Origin: Hemerocallis citrina
Taxonomy: Eukaryota; Streptophyta; Magnoliopsida; Asparagales; Asphodelaceae
Length of the DNA stretch: 64,000 nucleotides
Direction: 5' to 3'
Assembly (NCBI GenBank): GCA_017893485.1
Contig: CM030368.1
Span: 114,303,720-114,367,719 of the forward strand
The notes below the pieces were generated by a model. That model was given only the letters and a program-made list of their open reading frames with translations, did no database searches and had not been told where the DNA came from. The position numbers and the translations under genes were made by a program. The stretch's first letter is position 1. Each line of letters opens with the position of its first letter. Below are positions 31,140 to 43,310 of this stretch, piece after piece.

Positions 31140-34100
31140 TTAAAGCCATGCTGCTACGCATCTGACTCCCATTCCCTCAACATGACTATCAAAAGCCTTA
31201 GCTGGTAAGCTCTTAGTGAAGGGATCAGCTAGGTTGTCTGCTGAAGCTATCTTGATCACAGCAACTTTTCCTTTCTTTACGAAATCTCGTATCAGGTGGT
31301 ACTTACACTCAATGTGTTTACTTGCCTTATGGGCTCGTGGTTCCTTCGAATTTGCAACTGCACCACTATTATCACAATAAAGTGTAATAGCCTTAGGCAA
31401 ATTAGGTACCACATCCAAGTCCAATAGGAAGTTTCTGAGCCAAACTGCTTCTTTGGCTGCCTCAGAGGCTGCCACATACTCGGCTTCCATAGTAGAATCA
31501 GCAATACATTTTTGCTTGATACTCCTCCATATAGTGGCTCCACCTCCCAAAGTAAATACATAACCTGAGGTTGATTTCCTGGAATCCCTATCTGACTAAA
31601 AATCTGAGTCTGTATACCCCAAGGCAATTAAACTATCTGCCTGGTAAACTAGCATGTAATCTTTAGTCCTTTTCAGGTACTTCAAAATATGCTTTACGGC
31701 AGTCCAGTGCTCTTGTCCCGGGTTAGACTGATATCTGCTAACCATGCCAACGGCAAAGCAGATATCTGGTCTCGTATATAGCATTGCATACATTAAGCTT
31801 CCTACTGCTGAAGCATAAGGAACTGCTTTCATGTTCTCTATCTCTTTAGGTGTCCTTGGACACTGCTCCTTTGATAGGGCAATTCCATGCCTAAAAGGTA
31901 AGAAACCTTTCTTAGAATTTTGCATGCTAAAACGAGTTAGTATAGTATCAATATAGGAAGCTTGAGACAAGCCCAACATCCTTTTCTTGCGATCTCGTAG
32001 AACTTTGATCCCAAGGATGTGACCTACTTCTCCCAAGTCCTTCATATCAAACTGTTTGGATAACCATACCCTTACGTTAGATAATACCTTCACATTGTTT
32101 CCAATGAGCAAGATGTCATCCACGTAAAGTACTAGGAATACCACTACGTTTCCGTCACACTTTTTGTATACACACGATTCATCTTGACATTGATCAAATC
32201 CATAGGATTTTATCACCTGATCAAAACATATGTTCCAAGATCTGGAAGCTTGCTTAAGTCCATAAATGGACTTCTTGAGCTTACAAATAAGATGCTCTTG
32301 GCCCTTTTCAATGAACCCGTCTGGTTGCTTCATATAGATGTCTTCCTCAAGACTTCCATTAAGGAAAGCTGTCTTGACATCCATTTGCCAAATCTCATAA
32401 TCAAGATGAGCTGCAATAGATAAAAGAATCCGGATAGACTTAAGCATGGCTACTGGTGAAAAGGTTTCCTCATAATCGATACCCTTTCTTTGAGTAAAAC
32501 CTTTTGCAACAAGCCGAGCTTTAAAGGTTTCAACCTTACCGTCTGATCCTCTTTTTCTCTTATAGACCCACTTGCATCAAATGGCTTTTACACCAATAGG
32601 TGGTTCTACAAGCTCCCAGACTTGATTAGAATCCATAGATTCTATTTCAGATATCATTGCTTTTTGCCAAGACTCTGCATCTTTATCTTGAAGTGCTTCC
32701 TTGTAGGTACAGGGATCATAATCTTGTTCCTCAGGGACAAAGTCTGACGACTCTCCAAAGAACATATATCTATCAGGTTGTATCACAACCCTCCCACTAC
32801 GACGAGGCACTATCGGTTGTGGTGCAACATTTGTGACACGTTGTGCAGTTACTGGTGGTACATCCTGTTATACTGTTGGTACTGAAGTATTTGGCGTCTC
32901 ACCTCTCAGTTCTTCTAGAACAGCTCTACTTATGGGTTTATGGTTCATCACATAGTCTTCCTCTAAGAATCGAGCATTGGTGCTAACAATGACCTTCTGA
33001 TCCTTAGGACTATAAAATAAACCACCTTTCGTTCCTCTTGGATAGCCTACAAACAAGCGTACTTCTGTACGAGATTCCAACTTATCGGCTTTCCCATTTA
33101 GCACGTGTGCTGGACTACCCCAAATCCGAACATGTTTCAGACTAGGCTTACGCCCAGTCCACAGTTCTGTGGGAGTGATTAGTACTGACTTAGAAGGAAC
33201 CAAGTTCAAAATATAAGCTGCAGTTTCTAAGGCATATCCCCAAAACGAATCTGGTAAATCTGAATAACTCATCATTGATCTAACCATCTCCATAAGAGTC
33301 CTATTCCTTCTTTTTGCTACACCATTCTGTTGGGGTGTTCCAAGTGCTGATAATTGGGATGTAATCCCAGCCTCTGACAAATAGTCCCTAAACTCCCCAA
33401 AGAGATACTCGCCAACACGATCTGAACGTAATGACTTGATACATTTTCCATGACGTTTCTACGTTTCTCCCTTGTACTCTTTGAATTTCTCAAAGCACTC
33501 AGACTTACGGCGCATCAAATAAATATATCCATACCTTGAATAATCGTCAGTAAATGTGACAAAATATTCAAAGCCACCTCTTGCCTGAACAGTCATGGGC
33601 CCACACAAATCAGAATGAACCAATTCCAACACATCTTTGGCCCTATACCCCTTTGCCTTGAAAGTCCTTTTGGTCATTTTACCTACCAAGCAGGATTCAC
33701 AGACTGGTAGTGCCTCCAATTCCAATGAACTCAAAGGTCCATCTTTAACCAGTCTTTGAATCCTTCTTAGGTTAACATGCCCCAATCGCAAGTGCCAAAG
33801 ATATGTTTGGTTCATACAAGAAGGTTCTTTTCTCTTATTTATGTTAGAAGACATATTATTCATTTCCATAAGTTGCATCGTGGGCGAAATAGGATTAATG
33901 ACATATAGATTATCAACCAATGCACCAGAACAGATAAAATGCTTATTTTTTCTAATAACAATATTGTCATTAAAATAAACTGAATATCCATCCTTAACTA
34001 GCATGCAAACAGAAATTAAATTCCTTCTAAATGAAGGTGCATAAAGACAATCTCTCAATGTCAAAGACTTATTTCTACCAAAAGATAAAATAACATCTCC

Positions 34101-35095
34101 TATTGCAACGGCTGCTACTCTTGTAGCGTCACCCATAAACAAACATATCTCTCCATCACTGAGCCGTCTGGTTTCCTGGAACCCCTGCAATGTATTGCAG
34201 ACATGATTAGTGGCTCCTGTATCTACACACCAGGTGCCAGTAGATAACACCGCTAAACATGTTTCAACAACTAGTAAATGAGATATACCTTCTTTGTTCT
34301 TTTGTTTGAGAAGTGGACAGTCAGTCTTCCAATGTCCTGACCCTTTGCACTTGAAACACTTGCCTTTTGGCTTTTTCACAGCGCCTTGAGGTCCCATGCC
34401 CTTCTTTGCTGAGTTTACTTGTTTCTGAACTTTCTTCTTCTTACCACCTTTCGGCTTAGAAGTATAGTCCTTTTCAGTCACATAAACATGGGCATTCTGC
34501 TTGAAGAGAGCTTCAGCATCCTGTAGTTCTTTTGCAAGTTCTGACAAAGTATACAACCTTTGTTCATGTTGTAATTAAGGAAAAACGAGTCAAAACTTTT
34601 AGGCAGAGTCCCGAGAATGATATCGACCTGGGTTTCCCCATCGATTTCAGCACCAAGGATCTCCATCTCATTTAGATGACCCATCATCTTGAGAACATGA
34701 TCCCTTACTGGTGTCCCCTCAGCCATAGATGCATTCATCAAACTCTTCATAGCAAATTGCCTAGCTGCTCTACTCTGATGTCCGAAGAGTTCCTTAAGGT
34801 TGTACATCATATCATAAGCTGTGGGCATGGCCTGATGCTGATGCTGCAGTACATTTGACATAGATGCCAAAATGTAACACCGTGCCATCTCATCTGCCTT
34901 ATTCCACTTCTTATAAGCCTCTTTGACCTCTTCATCAGAGTTAGCATCAGGCTTAGGTGGGCATACTTCATTGAGTACAAATTTTTACTCTTCAGCAGTT
35001 AAGACAATATCCAAGTTACGTTTCCAGTCAATATAATTAGGGCCAGTAAGTTTGTTTTCTTTAAGAATCACCATAAGTGGACTGAAAGAACCCAT
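31140..35095 (-). pseudogene. C2 Gag-Pol polyprotein, broken
   Basis: Same gene as the C1 polyprotein with the same start context (ATG at 35095) and the same C-terminus ('[10 protein letters not shown]'). Reading is interrupted by stops and small indels. A stop replaces Tyr in the N-terminal 'EEYKF' motif (about 34988). A frame change lies at about 34480-34556 in gag. Breaks occur near 33380-33460 in the integrase core, at about 32868 after integrase, and at 32577 in 'IGCKWVYK'. A stop lies near 31598 in RNase H. Many motifs survive: the zinc knuckle (about 34320-34361), 'WCVDTGATNH', RT 'YVDDILL' (about 32105-32125) and 'MEAEYVAA'. It cannot make the full protein. Confidence 0.95.
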
Positions 35096-36401
35096 TTTTG
35101 AAATCCTGAGAATCACATAAAAAAAATTATGTAGGGCAAAAGTTTTTGAATTAATTAAATATTGATTCCCTCAAAACAATAATAAAAAAAATTCACCAAC
35201 ACCTTAAACACCATGAATTTAGCATGCTACGATAGTGTGGACGTATACAAATTCAATATTTGTTCAAGTAGGTTTTCCTATTAATTTTACTATCATGTCA
35301 ACACAACTTTTTGATAAATAAAATTAATCTGTTGGTCTTGCTCTGGTCCTACAAATAATAGCAGTGACTCCGATGGGTAGGATACCATTATTTGTATCTA
35401 AGTGTATACCATTGCTTAATACTAAGTCCATTATCTTGTATTGAGTTCCTTCAGATGGAGAAGTGAACACATACTAGGTAACTTTCTACAATTATCCCTA
35501 AGGAAGTCTGTACTGGTGATCCATAATTATACACATCCGATATGGAGGAAAGCACTAAAGCCAACACGCAAGTATAATTATATCACCTACAAACCAGCAA
35601 TGGAGACCGTGGGATGCATGTTAAATGAATTCCCTCTCCCACTTAGTTATTTAACAATGAGGGTTTTTCTACTAGTTAATTTATGTTCATGTTGTCCATT
35701 ATTAATGTGATCCTAGTTTTTTTCAAAAAAATCACAAAATAATAAACATGCATAATCAGAATAAGCAATAATGGCAATAAATTTGAAAATAAATATCCAA
35801 CTATTATGGCCATCTTTCTTGATTCTTCCCCGACTGTGCGAATCCCAAATCTGACCCTGCGCGGAGCTATCCGGGCAGGTCGCGGGGTTTGGGGCAGCGC
35901 CCCGATTTTTATTTTATTTTATATTTTTTTTTAAGGTTTGGCTGCCCGATTTCTTCATCGAAAACCATCTGTCGATCTCCAGACTGCCTAAAAACAGCAT
36001 CTCCTCCGGCGTCAGAAACAGCCACCACCGCCATCACGATCGATCGAAAAAAAAATAAAATTAAAATAAAATTAAAATTACATCAATCCTATGCCTCCCG
36101 AAGGAGTTCACACATAATCTAGATTGAAAAATTAAAATTATAAGCACGATCAACCCTCGTGACATTAATTACATCCACAAAACAACAACAATACAATAAT
36201 TACATCCACAGAACAACAACAACACAATAATTACATCCACAGTACAACAACAACACAAACAAAACCTGCATAGGACCATAATAGTTGGATCTAAGATGCC
36301 TGCAAAACCGAGTTAGAACAGATCTACATCTACCGACTATCATACAACACAAGTTTTATTGGACAACATGGATGTAACAATCAATACGCAGATCCAATAC
36401 C
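35096..36401 (-). other. C2 untranslated leader
   Basis: Homologous to the C1 leader. Two structural differences stand out. Only one copy of the 60-bp repeat is present (about 36070-36145). A stretch of about 100 bases at about 35825-35930 is absent from C1. That stretch is GC-rich around 35835-35910, including GGGGCAGCGCCCC, and followed by a T/A-rich run. Confidence 0.8.
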
Positions 36402-36414
36402 GGCTCTGATACCA
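36402..36414 (-). promoter_or_regulatory. C2 primer-binding site (initiator Met tRNA)
   Basis: Minus-strand TGGTATCAGAGCC, two bases from the 5' LTR, identical to C1. Confidence 0.95.
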
Positions 36415-36416
36415 TT

Positions 36417-37661
36417 TGATGGAACTGAGATGATTCCCAGGACTACGGATTGGTGTGCGTATCGATCATAAAAGATTAACAGATTAAATATGTGATCTAA
36501 TCCTATATAGCGGAATCTAGGGTTCACGAATTATACCTGCAATGAGAAGAAGACGACAGCGACCCCAAGATCTTCTGCACGTATTCCTTCCTCGGGTTGG
36601 ACGTCGTGTGGGCGACGATCTCCCAACCTTTCTTCTCCTTGGCTGACCTCTCTTTCTCTCCTTACGTGAATCACGAATTTTGAGAAAAAATCTTATATTT
36701 CAGATGATCAATGAAGGCCAGAGAAATAGAGGATATATATAAGGCTACGGCAGGGACCATGAGGAGAAATTAGGGTTAGGTCTCCTAACGAATCTAGGTA
36801 TCCCGTGTTCAGCCGAACACACAACCCAGGCCCATTAACAATAGCTCGGTCCACTAAGGAGCTATTGTTGCACTACCTTCCTAATCCCAAATTATATTTA
36901 TGGGCTCCTTTTATTATATGCTCATTGAGCTCCCCATGTTAAGATATCGAATATCCGTTGATCAAATTAAGTTACTGACAACTATATTGATCAACATCTT
37001 TAATCCTTAAGTAGTACCACTCAACTTTATTTGTCATGTCGGATGTAATCCACCAGCAGGGTTTACATGACAATCCTTATGAGCTCCTTAAGGGGACATC
37101 ATCAACCCGACGTATCGGGACATGGATTCCTTTTACAATCAATAGCCCATCATACATACAATGCTATTACCCTATTCATAGAGGTTGTTGATCCATAATG
37201 AATCTCACTCTTTTATGAGTCAAAGTAATGCACACTGCATATACATGTCTGTTATTATATCTGAATTAAGAGCATAAGCATCCATAATAACAGAGGTGTT
37301 TGTTCTCTTTTATAGTCAGTACAAAGAGAACAACCTCAAGTGGTCCTGTTCAATACACACAAAGTGTACTAGTGTAAACCTATAGTCAAGATAGACTAAT
37401 ACCAGAATACACTACAACCTTTCCAATGGATTATCCAAGTGCGTCTAGGTTGTGAACTATTTATATATTCCTTAGGGAACTGATAATATGATCTTCTGTG
37501 TGTCACCTCACACCATATTATCAACCTTATAGAATATCAGATACTTGCATTAATATTATAATAAACACAATATGCAAACATATGCCCATATGATTCTCAC
37601 TAAAAAAAATAAGGAAATAAAGTTAATACAAAAGTGATGCTTTCAGTATATAACCCTAACA
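36417..37661 (-). repeat. C2 5' LTR
   Basis: Plus-strand ends are TGATGGAACTGAG and ATAACCCTAACA. It pairs with 29832-31077. Confidence 0.95.
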
Positions 37662-37666
37662 GGGGT
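37662..37666. repeat. Target-site duplication GGGGT of C2 (right)
   Basis: Second copy of 29827-29831. Confidence 0.95.
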
Positions 37667-37873
37667 TTGGTTCGGTTTCATTCGGGCTAACAAATTCGAC
37701 TCAACATGTACATACATTCATATATACATGTATATATTTATACGTATATTTGCATTTATGATGTAGGCTATTAGTGAGAAAACAATTGCTTTAACCAAAA
37801 ATATACAATTGTTATAACTAGTAGCGCTCGGTTTGTTCACAAGATGCATTCGTCAAAAATCAGGGTTGTTACA
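37667..37873 (-). mobile_element. Solo LTR S2, 5' segment
   Basis: Continues S2 beyond C2. On the minus strand the LTR begins at 37873 with TGTAACAACCCTGATTTT and is AT-rich, including TA-rich runs at 37700-37745. Confidence 0.85.
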
Positions 37874-37878
37874 TCTGG
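37874..37878. repeat. Target-site duplication TCTGG of S2 (right)
   Basis: Second copy of 26220-26224, after which G1 protease coding resumes. Confidence 0.93.
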
Positions 37879-38150
37879 GTTTGATGTTATCCTCGAGATG
37901 GATTGGTTGGGTGAGTCCCATGCTATCATCGACTACAGAGCGAAGAAGGTTATGTTCAGAACTCCAGGTCGTTCATACTTTGAATTTCATGCTGGTGAGA
38001 CACCCTTTGGGCGTGTCAAGAAGGTGGTTGATGAGGGAACTTGTGCAATGGAGTTGCACGCAGGCTGTGAGGTTGCGCCTCTAGTGGTGCGGTAATTCCT
38101 AGCTGAGTTTCTAGAGGAGTTGCCTGAGTTACCTCCAGACTGAGAAGTGG
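37879..38150 (+). pseudogene. G1 protease, C-terminal part, and linker
   Basis: Reads 'GFDVILEMDWLGESHAIIDY', matching G2 'GLVIILGMDWLGDSHAIIDC', the conserved C-terminal retropepsin strand. It continues to 'GCEVAPLVV' and a stop near 38093, then 'LEELPELPPD' and a further stop near 38141 in the linker toward RT. Confidence 0.85.
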
Positions 38151-38769
38151 AGTTCGGCATTGAAGTTCAGCCAGGTACGGTGCCGATATCGAACAGTCCA
38201 TACAAAATGACACATGTCGAACTAGCAGAACTAAAAGTGCAAATCCAGGGTTTTTAGATTTGGGTTTCATTAGGTCCAGCATTTCACAATGGGGAGCTCC
38301 GGTCTTGTTCGCCAATAAGAAGGACGGAAGTCGTCGACTTTGCACTGATTACCGAGAGATGAATAGTGTTACAGTGAAGAATTGGTATCCACTACCCAGA
38401 ATTGATGACCTATTTGATCAGTTGGGCGGTGTTGCAGTCATTTTGAAGTTGGACCTTCGTTTGGGGTATCATCTGGTTAAGGTGAAGGTGGTAGATGTGC
38501 AGAAGACTGCTTTCAGGACAAGGTACGGGCATTACGAGTTCTTGGTGATGCCCTTTGGAATCATGAATGCACGAGCAGTGTTCATGAGCTTGATGAACAA
38601 GGTATTCTCCCCATTTTTAGACAAGTTTGTGGTGGTCTCTATTCATGATATCATGGTGTATTCTCGGAACTGGGAAGAGCATGCTGAACATTTGAGATTG
38701 GTCTTGCAGACTCTGAGGGAGAATCAGATTTATGGAAAGCTCAGCAAGTGCGAGTTCTGGCTTAACTGA
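38151..38769 (+). pseudogene. G1 reverse transcriptase
   Basis: RT motifs in order: '[20 protein letters not shown]' with a stop and frame change near 38249, then an open stretch 38260-38769 with '[20 protein letters not shown]', '[15 protein letters not shown]' (first catalytic Asp present) and '[13 protein letters not shown]'. The YXDD-type active site, normally FIDDILVYS, reads 'SIHDIMVYS', so one catalytic Asp is His and the enzyme should be inactive. A stop follows 'CEFWLN'. Confidence 0.9.
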
Positions 38770-39440
38770 GTTACATTTTTGGGGCAAATTATATCGAGCG
38801 AGGGAATTTCTGTTGATCCGTCCTAGATTTCCGCAGTGAAGGATTGGTCGGTGCCAAAGTCAGATTCAGAGGTGAGGAGTTTTCTTGGTCTAGTAGGGTA
38901 TTATCGGAAATTTGTCCAAGATTTCTCTGGGCCATTGACTAAGTTAACTGGGAAGGATCAGAAATTTGTTTGGGATGGGGCTTGTAGTGAAGCTTTTGCA
39001 AAGCTGAAGAGCAGGTTGACGTCAGCGCCAGTGTTGACTATTCTGGATGGTTCAGGTGGTTTTGTGATTTTTTGCGATGGTTCTGGCAGAGGCCTAGGTG
39101 CTGTGTTAATGCAAAAGGGCCGAGTTGTTGCCTATGCATCTAGGCAGTTGAGGCCGCATGGAAAGAATTATCCTACTCATGACTTGGAGCTGGCGGCAGT
39201 GATCTTTGCCTTGAAGCTTTGGAGGCATTATTTACTTGGAGATCGAGTGGAGATCTTCACTGACCACAAAAGTCTCAAGTACGTGTTCACCCAGAAGGAA
39301 CTGAACATGAGGCAGAGGCACTGGTTGGAACTGATTGCGGACTATGATATCAATTTGTAGTACCACCCTGGCAAGATTAACTTGGTGTCGGATGCTTTGA
39401 GCAGAAGACCAGCCGCCGTGGTCCTAACTAAGTAGAGGAA
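38770..39440 (+). pseudogene. G1 connection and RNase H
   Basis: After a stop at 38767-38769 and another near 38824, 38836-39360 is open. It has the connection motif '[20 protein letters not shown]', the RNase H motif '[17 protein letters not shown]' (first catalytic Asp present), '[20 protein letters not shown]' and '[11 protein letters not shown]'. A stop at 39358-39360 separates '[18 protein letters not shown]' (about 39361-39414), the usual RNase H end. RNase H would remove the RNA strand during copying. Confidence 0.88.
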
Positions 39441-40500
39441 ACTTGTTGAGCAAATGAGAAAGTTGGAATTGGAAGTGATGTTGCTGGGTACCGACCAGAG
39501 TTGTATGATGCATTAGTTACAGTCATCTCCGGTGGAGCAGATTAAAGAGGCACAGACTGATGATAAGTAGTTACAGAAGTTCAGAGCTGAAGTTGAGGCA
39601 GGTTCCAGGACCGACATGGTTGTTCATGAGGATGGATCTTTCTGCTTTGGGACCCATTTATGCATTGCAAAGGGGGAAGTCAGGCAGAAGTTGCTCGAGG
39701 TGGCACATCGCTCGGCATAGTCTATTCATCCCGGTGGTACTAAGATGTATCGGGATCTGAAGCTGCACTTCTGGTGGCATGGTATAAAGAGGGCTGTGGC
39801 AAGGTTTGATCTGCCAGCAGGTGAAGGCAGAACATCAGAGGACTGCTGGGCTTCTTCAACCTCTTCCCATTTCGGAGTGGAAGTGGGAGAACATCATGAT
39901 GGATTTTGTGACTGCCGTGCCGAGGAGTCCCAAGGGTCACAATGCCATTTGGGTGATTGTGGATAGGCTGACGAAGAGTGCCAACATCATTCCCTTCAGA
40001 TTTGGTTACTCTATTGAGAGCCTTGCAGAGAAGTATATACAGGAGATCGTCCATTGTATGGGGTCCCTGTCAGTATTGTTTCAGATAGAGACACTAGATT
40101 CAGATCTCAGTTTTTGGAGAACCTTTAAAGCAGTCTTGAGAGTAAATTGAACTACAACACATCTTTTCGTCCTCAGACTGATGGACAGTCAGAAAGGACA
40201 ATTCAGACATTAGAAGACATGTTGAGGTCCTGTGTTTTGCAGTTTGGAGGATCTTGGGAAGATCACCTACATCTGGTAGAATTCTCGTACAATAACAGCT
40301 ATCAAGCAAGTCTTAAGGCTGCACCGTACGAGGCACTTTATGGTCGTAAGTGTAGATCGCCGGTGTGATGGGATGACATTGGTGAGAGGAAGCTGTTAGG
40401 GCCAGAGTTGATCACAAGGACTGTCGATGCAGTGGCTCATATCAGGAACCATCTATAGGCAGCACAGGACAGGCAAAGGAAATGGGAAGATGTTCATAGA
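39441..40500 (+). pseudogene. G1 integrase
   Basis: The zinc domain includes 'HPGGTKMYRDLKLHFWWHG' (about 39727-39783) and a CXXC pair partly lost through a frame change ('ICQQVKAEHQRTAGLL'). The core carries the DDE residues in different frames: 'MMDFVTAVPRSPKGHNAIWV' (about 39896-39955), 'SIVSDRDTRF' (about 40070-40100) and 'PQTDGQSERTIQTL' (about 40175-40215). Stops lie near 39718, 40115 and 40366. Integrase would insert the DNA copy into the genome; this copy is not functional. Confidence 0.88.
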
Positions 40501-40938
40501 AGGCATTTGGAATTCGCAGTGGGAGATCACGTGTTCCCTAAGTTATCACCGTGGAGAGGTGTCATCCGGTTTGGAGGTGGGGGCAAGCTAAGCCCCAGGT
40601 TCATTGGGCCATTTGATATTGTGGAGCGAGTAGGCAAGGTGGCCTATAGACTCGCGTTGCCGCCGGCTTTATCTAGGGTGCATGATGTTTTTAAGGTATC
40701 CCAACTTAGGCGGTACATAAGAGAAGAGAGCCATGTGATCGACTATTCAAAGTTGTCTGTGCAGCCAGATCTTTCTTGTGAGATCCCACCCGTTGCCATC
40801 TTGGACATGCAAAAGAAAGTATTAAAGAACAAGGTTATCATGTTGGTTCGTTAATCTTGAAATTCTCACTCACCGAGTGAGTCGACTTGGGAACTGGAGG
40901 AGGAGATCCAGAAAAAGTTCCCCTATTTGTTCGAGTAG
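40501..40938 (+). pseudogene. G1 integrase C-terminus with chromodomain
   Basis: The GPF-type C-terminal module 'FAVGDHVFPKLSPWRGVIRF' and 'LSPRFIGPFDIVERVGKVAY' is followed by a chromodomain-like end. The chromodomain core ('ILDMQKKVLKNKVIMLVR') is cut by stops at 40852-40860. Its last helix reads 'STWELEEEIQKKFPYLFE' with the natural stop at 40936-40938. Chromodomains of plant chromoviruses are thought to direct integration toward marked chromatin. Confidence 0.85.
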
Positions 40939-41244
40939 TTCCTCTGTTTTCTTTTCTTTTCGGGGTTACCCTATGAACCATGTATTTGATTTTTCTCTCG
41001 TAATGAAATTCTTCTGTTGCTTCGACTCAAATTTTGTTCCCAATCTGATTGATTTAAACTTTTTCTTGTCAACCCTAATTTTTTATTTTCTTAATAATTT
41101 GAAAAATTCTAAATCATCTAATTTATGGTCTAATTTATTATTAATTAACTTTTTTCCTCCTATACCATTTACCCAAACCCAATACCCATTTTTCTTATTA
41201 GATCAACCATGTACCCGTAACCCACTAACATAACCACCCTACCA

Positions 41245-41253
41245 CTATATAAG
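41245..41253 (+). promoter_or_regulatory. TATA box of the G1 3' LTR
   Basis: CTATATAAG, corresponding to 10144-10152 of the 5' LTR. Confidence 0.55.
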
Positions 41254-43109
41254 CCCCCTTCACCTCAACCCTAATCACTATCTAAACTTAATCACACTAT
41301 TAACTAGCTGCCAAAACTCCCTCGCTCCTGCTCATCTTCCCCATCAGTCATCACCCCTACCTTTAGCTCGACCTCACCCTCATCCTCTTCCTCTTCCCAT
41401 CGAGCCCACCAAAACCAATTCCATGTGCCGCATCCCTGCACCCTGCTACTCCTCTACCACCTCTGAAAACCCAACCTCAAACCTCGCCTGCCACCCAAGC
41501 CCCTGCCTCATCATCCCGCTCAACTCCTTCATCCCATGTGTCGATCCCAGTCGTCCTACCGCTAGTCGACCCCAGTCACCCACCGTAGAGCCCCCATCAT
41601 TCCCTCTCCCTCACCCTGCCTGAGTCGAGTCGCCATTGCCATCACCACCCCGAGCAGCGCCTCCCTCGCCCCCTTCTGTCTTGCTGTGCTCCTCAACCAC
41701 CATCCGTCGACTGTACCTTTTGCCTGCCGAAGGTGAACAGCAGTTACTGTGGAGTACTGCTGTTGCACTTGGAGATTATTATTGAGTTGCTGTATTGTTC
41801 ATTGTGCGGGTGTCGCATGAGTTTTCGTGGTTGCACGCTTCTTGCCCGTGATCCAGTCCCGTTATTCTAATAGTTTTATCGGAAGCATCTTCATAACAGG
41901 GAAAGTAACTTGTACGATTCTTTCGTTTCCCCATAAAAGCATCTTTTTGAAATACCGCAAGTAGATTTTAGTTGTGACTCACCTTTTTTTATCATTGATA
42001 ATCTTGGTCCTACTCGTTTGTTCATCCCAATCAATCCCATAATCATAAGGGTCACAACCATTCATTACAACACTCATTTCACAACAACAAGTTAGATCTA
42101 GTTATTTATCTCATTATTTGGCAACATGAATTTGTGAATCACCATGACTTATAGGTGCTTGGTTGTATGATGCATGTATTGATATTGTTTTTTTTAAAGT
42201 TGAGAATAGACATGGGTGCTGTTTGAATAATTATTAAAACCTAATTTGTATCACACATTAACTTAGATCCATGGTAGTTATTAATCACGTTACATTTCAT
42301 GCAAAAGAAATCTCAAAATGCTGCGGTACTGGTCTTGCTTGATAATTTCGACCCTGTTAAAGAAAGAATTTTGAATTAGTTTCTGAAGATTAATTGTAAC
42401 CCCATGTGTCTAGTTTTCAGAACATCTGACGGAATCGAATTCAAGTTATGAGTTGTGAGATATTGATGATTCGGTACTTCTGGGTCTGGATTTCCAGATT
42501 CATAATTTCACTGTGTCATCTTGTTTTGCAATTTAATTTGAACATGCTATCAGTAATATAATAATATGAAATTTATCTTGCTGAGACTAGACATGCTAAG
42601 GAATCACCCTTAATTTTCCTGGATTTATTTAATGAGCTTTCAGACCTGATTCATGCATGTAAACATAACTTTCAGAATTCTGGCTGAACACAAAATCTGC
42701 GCAGAATGCTAGTTTGAACCCAGTTGCTGTAACTTTTATATATCATGTGCATATGCTCTAGAACCGGCAGAGAGTCTAGTTTCTAGAACTTCTAACGGAT
42801 CCAACTTGCATTCCTGTAGCAACGCTAATCCTAGTTTTGGTGTAGCTATGTCCTCCTGTCCAGAATTGAAATTCTTGCCGTTTTTGATAATTATAAATTG
42901 ATTTGACACTCAAATATGTTTTCTACCTAGATTGAACTCATTTCCTCTTTAAAATCATGTATACTTACCCTATTTGTACACTTTCATGCATATTTTGATA
43001 ATAATAATAAGTAACAAGCCGAGGTTTAAGGAAAAAATCATGGTAGTGGACAATGTAGGTATGTGGACAATCATGTAGGATTTAAGGGGCCCGGTTTTCC
43101 ACTTGTTAC

Positions 43110-43310
43110 TTGGTTCATGAACTAGTTATATTATTATTTGATTCATGGACTAGTTACTATTGATCCATGAACTAGTTATATTATTAATTGATTCCTGAAC
43201 TTGTTATATTATTACTTGATTCATGAACTAGTTATATTATTATTTGATTCATGAGCCTGTCATATTATTGACTCATGAACTAATTGTATGATTATCCGAT
43301 TCATGAACCT
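43110..43310. repeat. ~34-bp minisatellite in the G1 3' LTR
   Basis: Same array as 12084-12285, with units of 'gattcatgaactagttatat' plus 'tattatt'. Confidence 0.9.

Larger units (their letters stand above)
29832..37661 (-). mobile_element. Ty1/Copia retrotransposon C2, decayed
   Basis: A 7.8-kb minus-strand element of the same family as C1, complete in structure: 3' LTR 29832-31077, polypurine tract, broken polyprotein, leader, primer site and 5' LTR 36417-37661, with the duplication GGGGT. Its polyprotein is nearly identical to C1 outside the stops, but the LTRs differ from each other more than those of C1, so it is the older copy. It is nested in S2, which is nested in G1. Confidence 0.96.
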
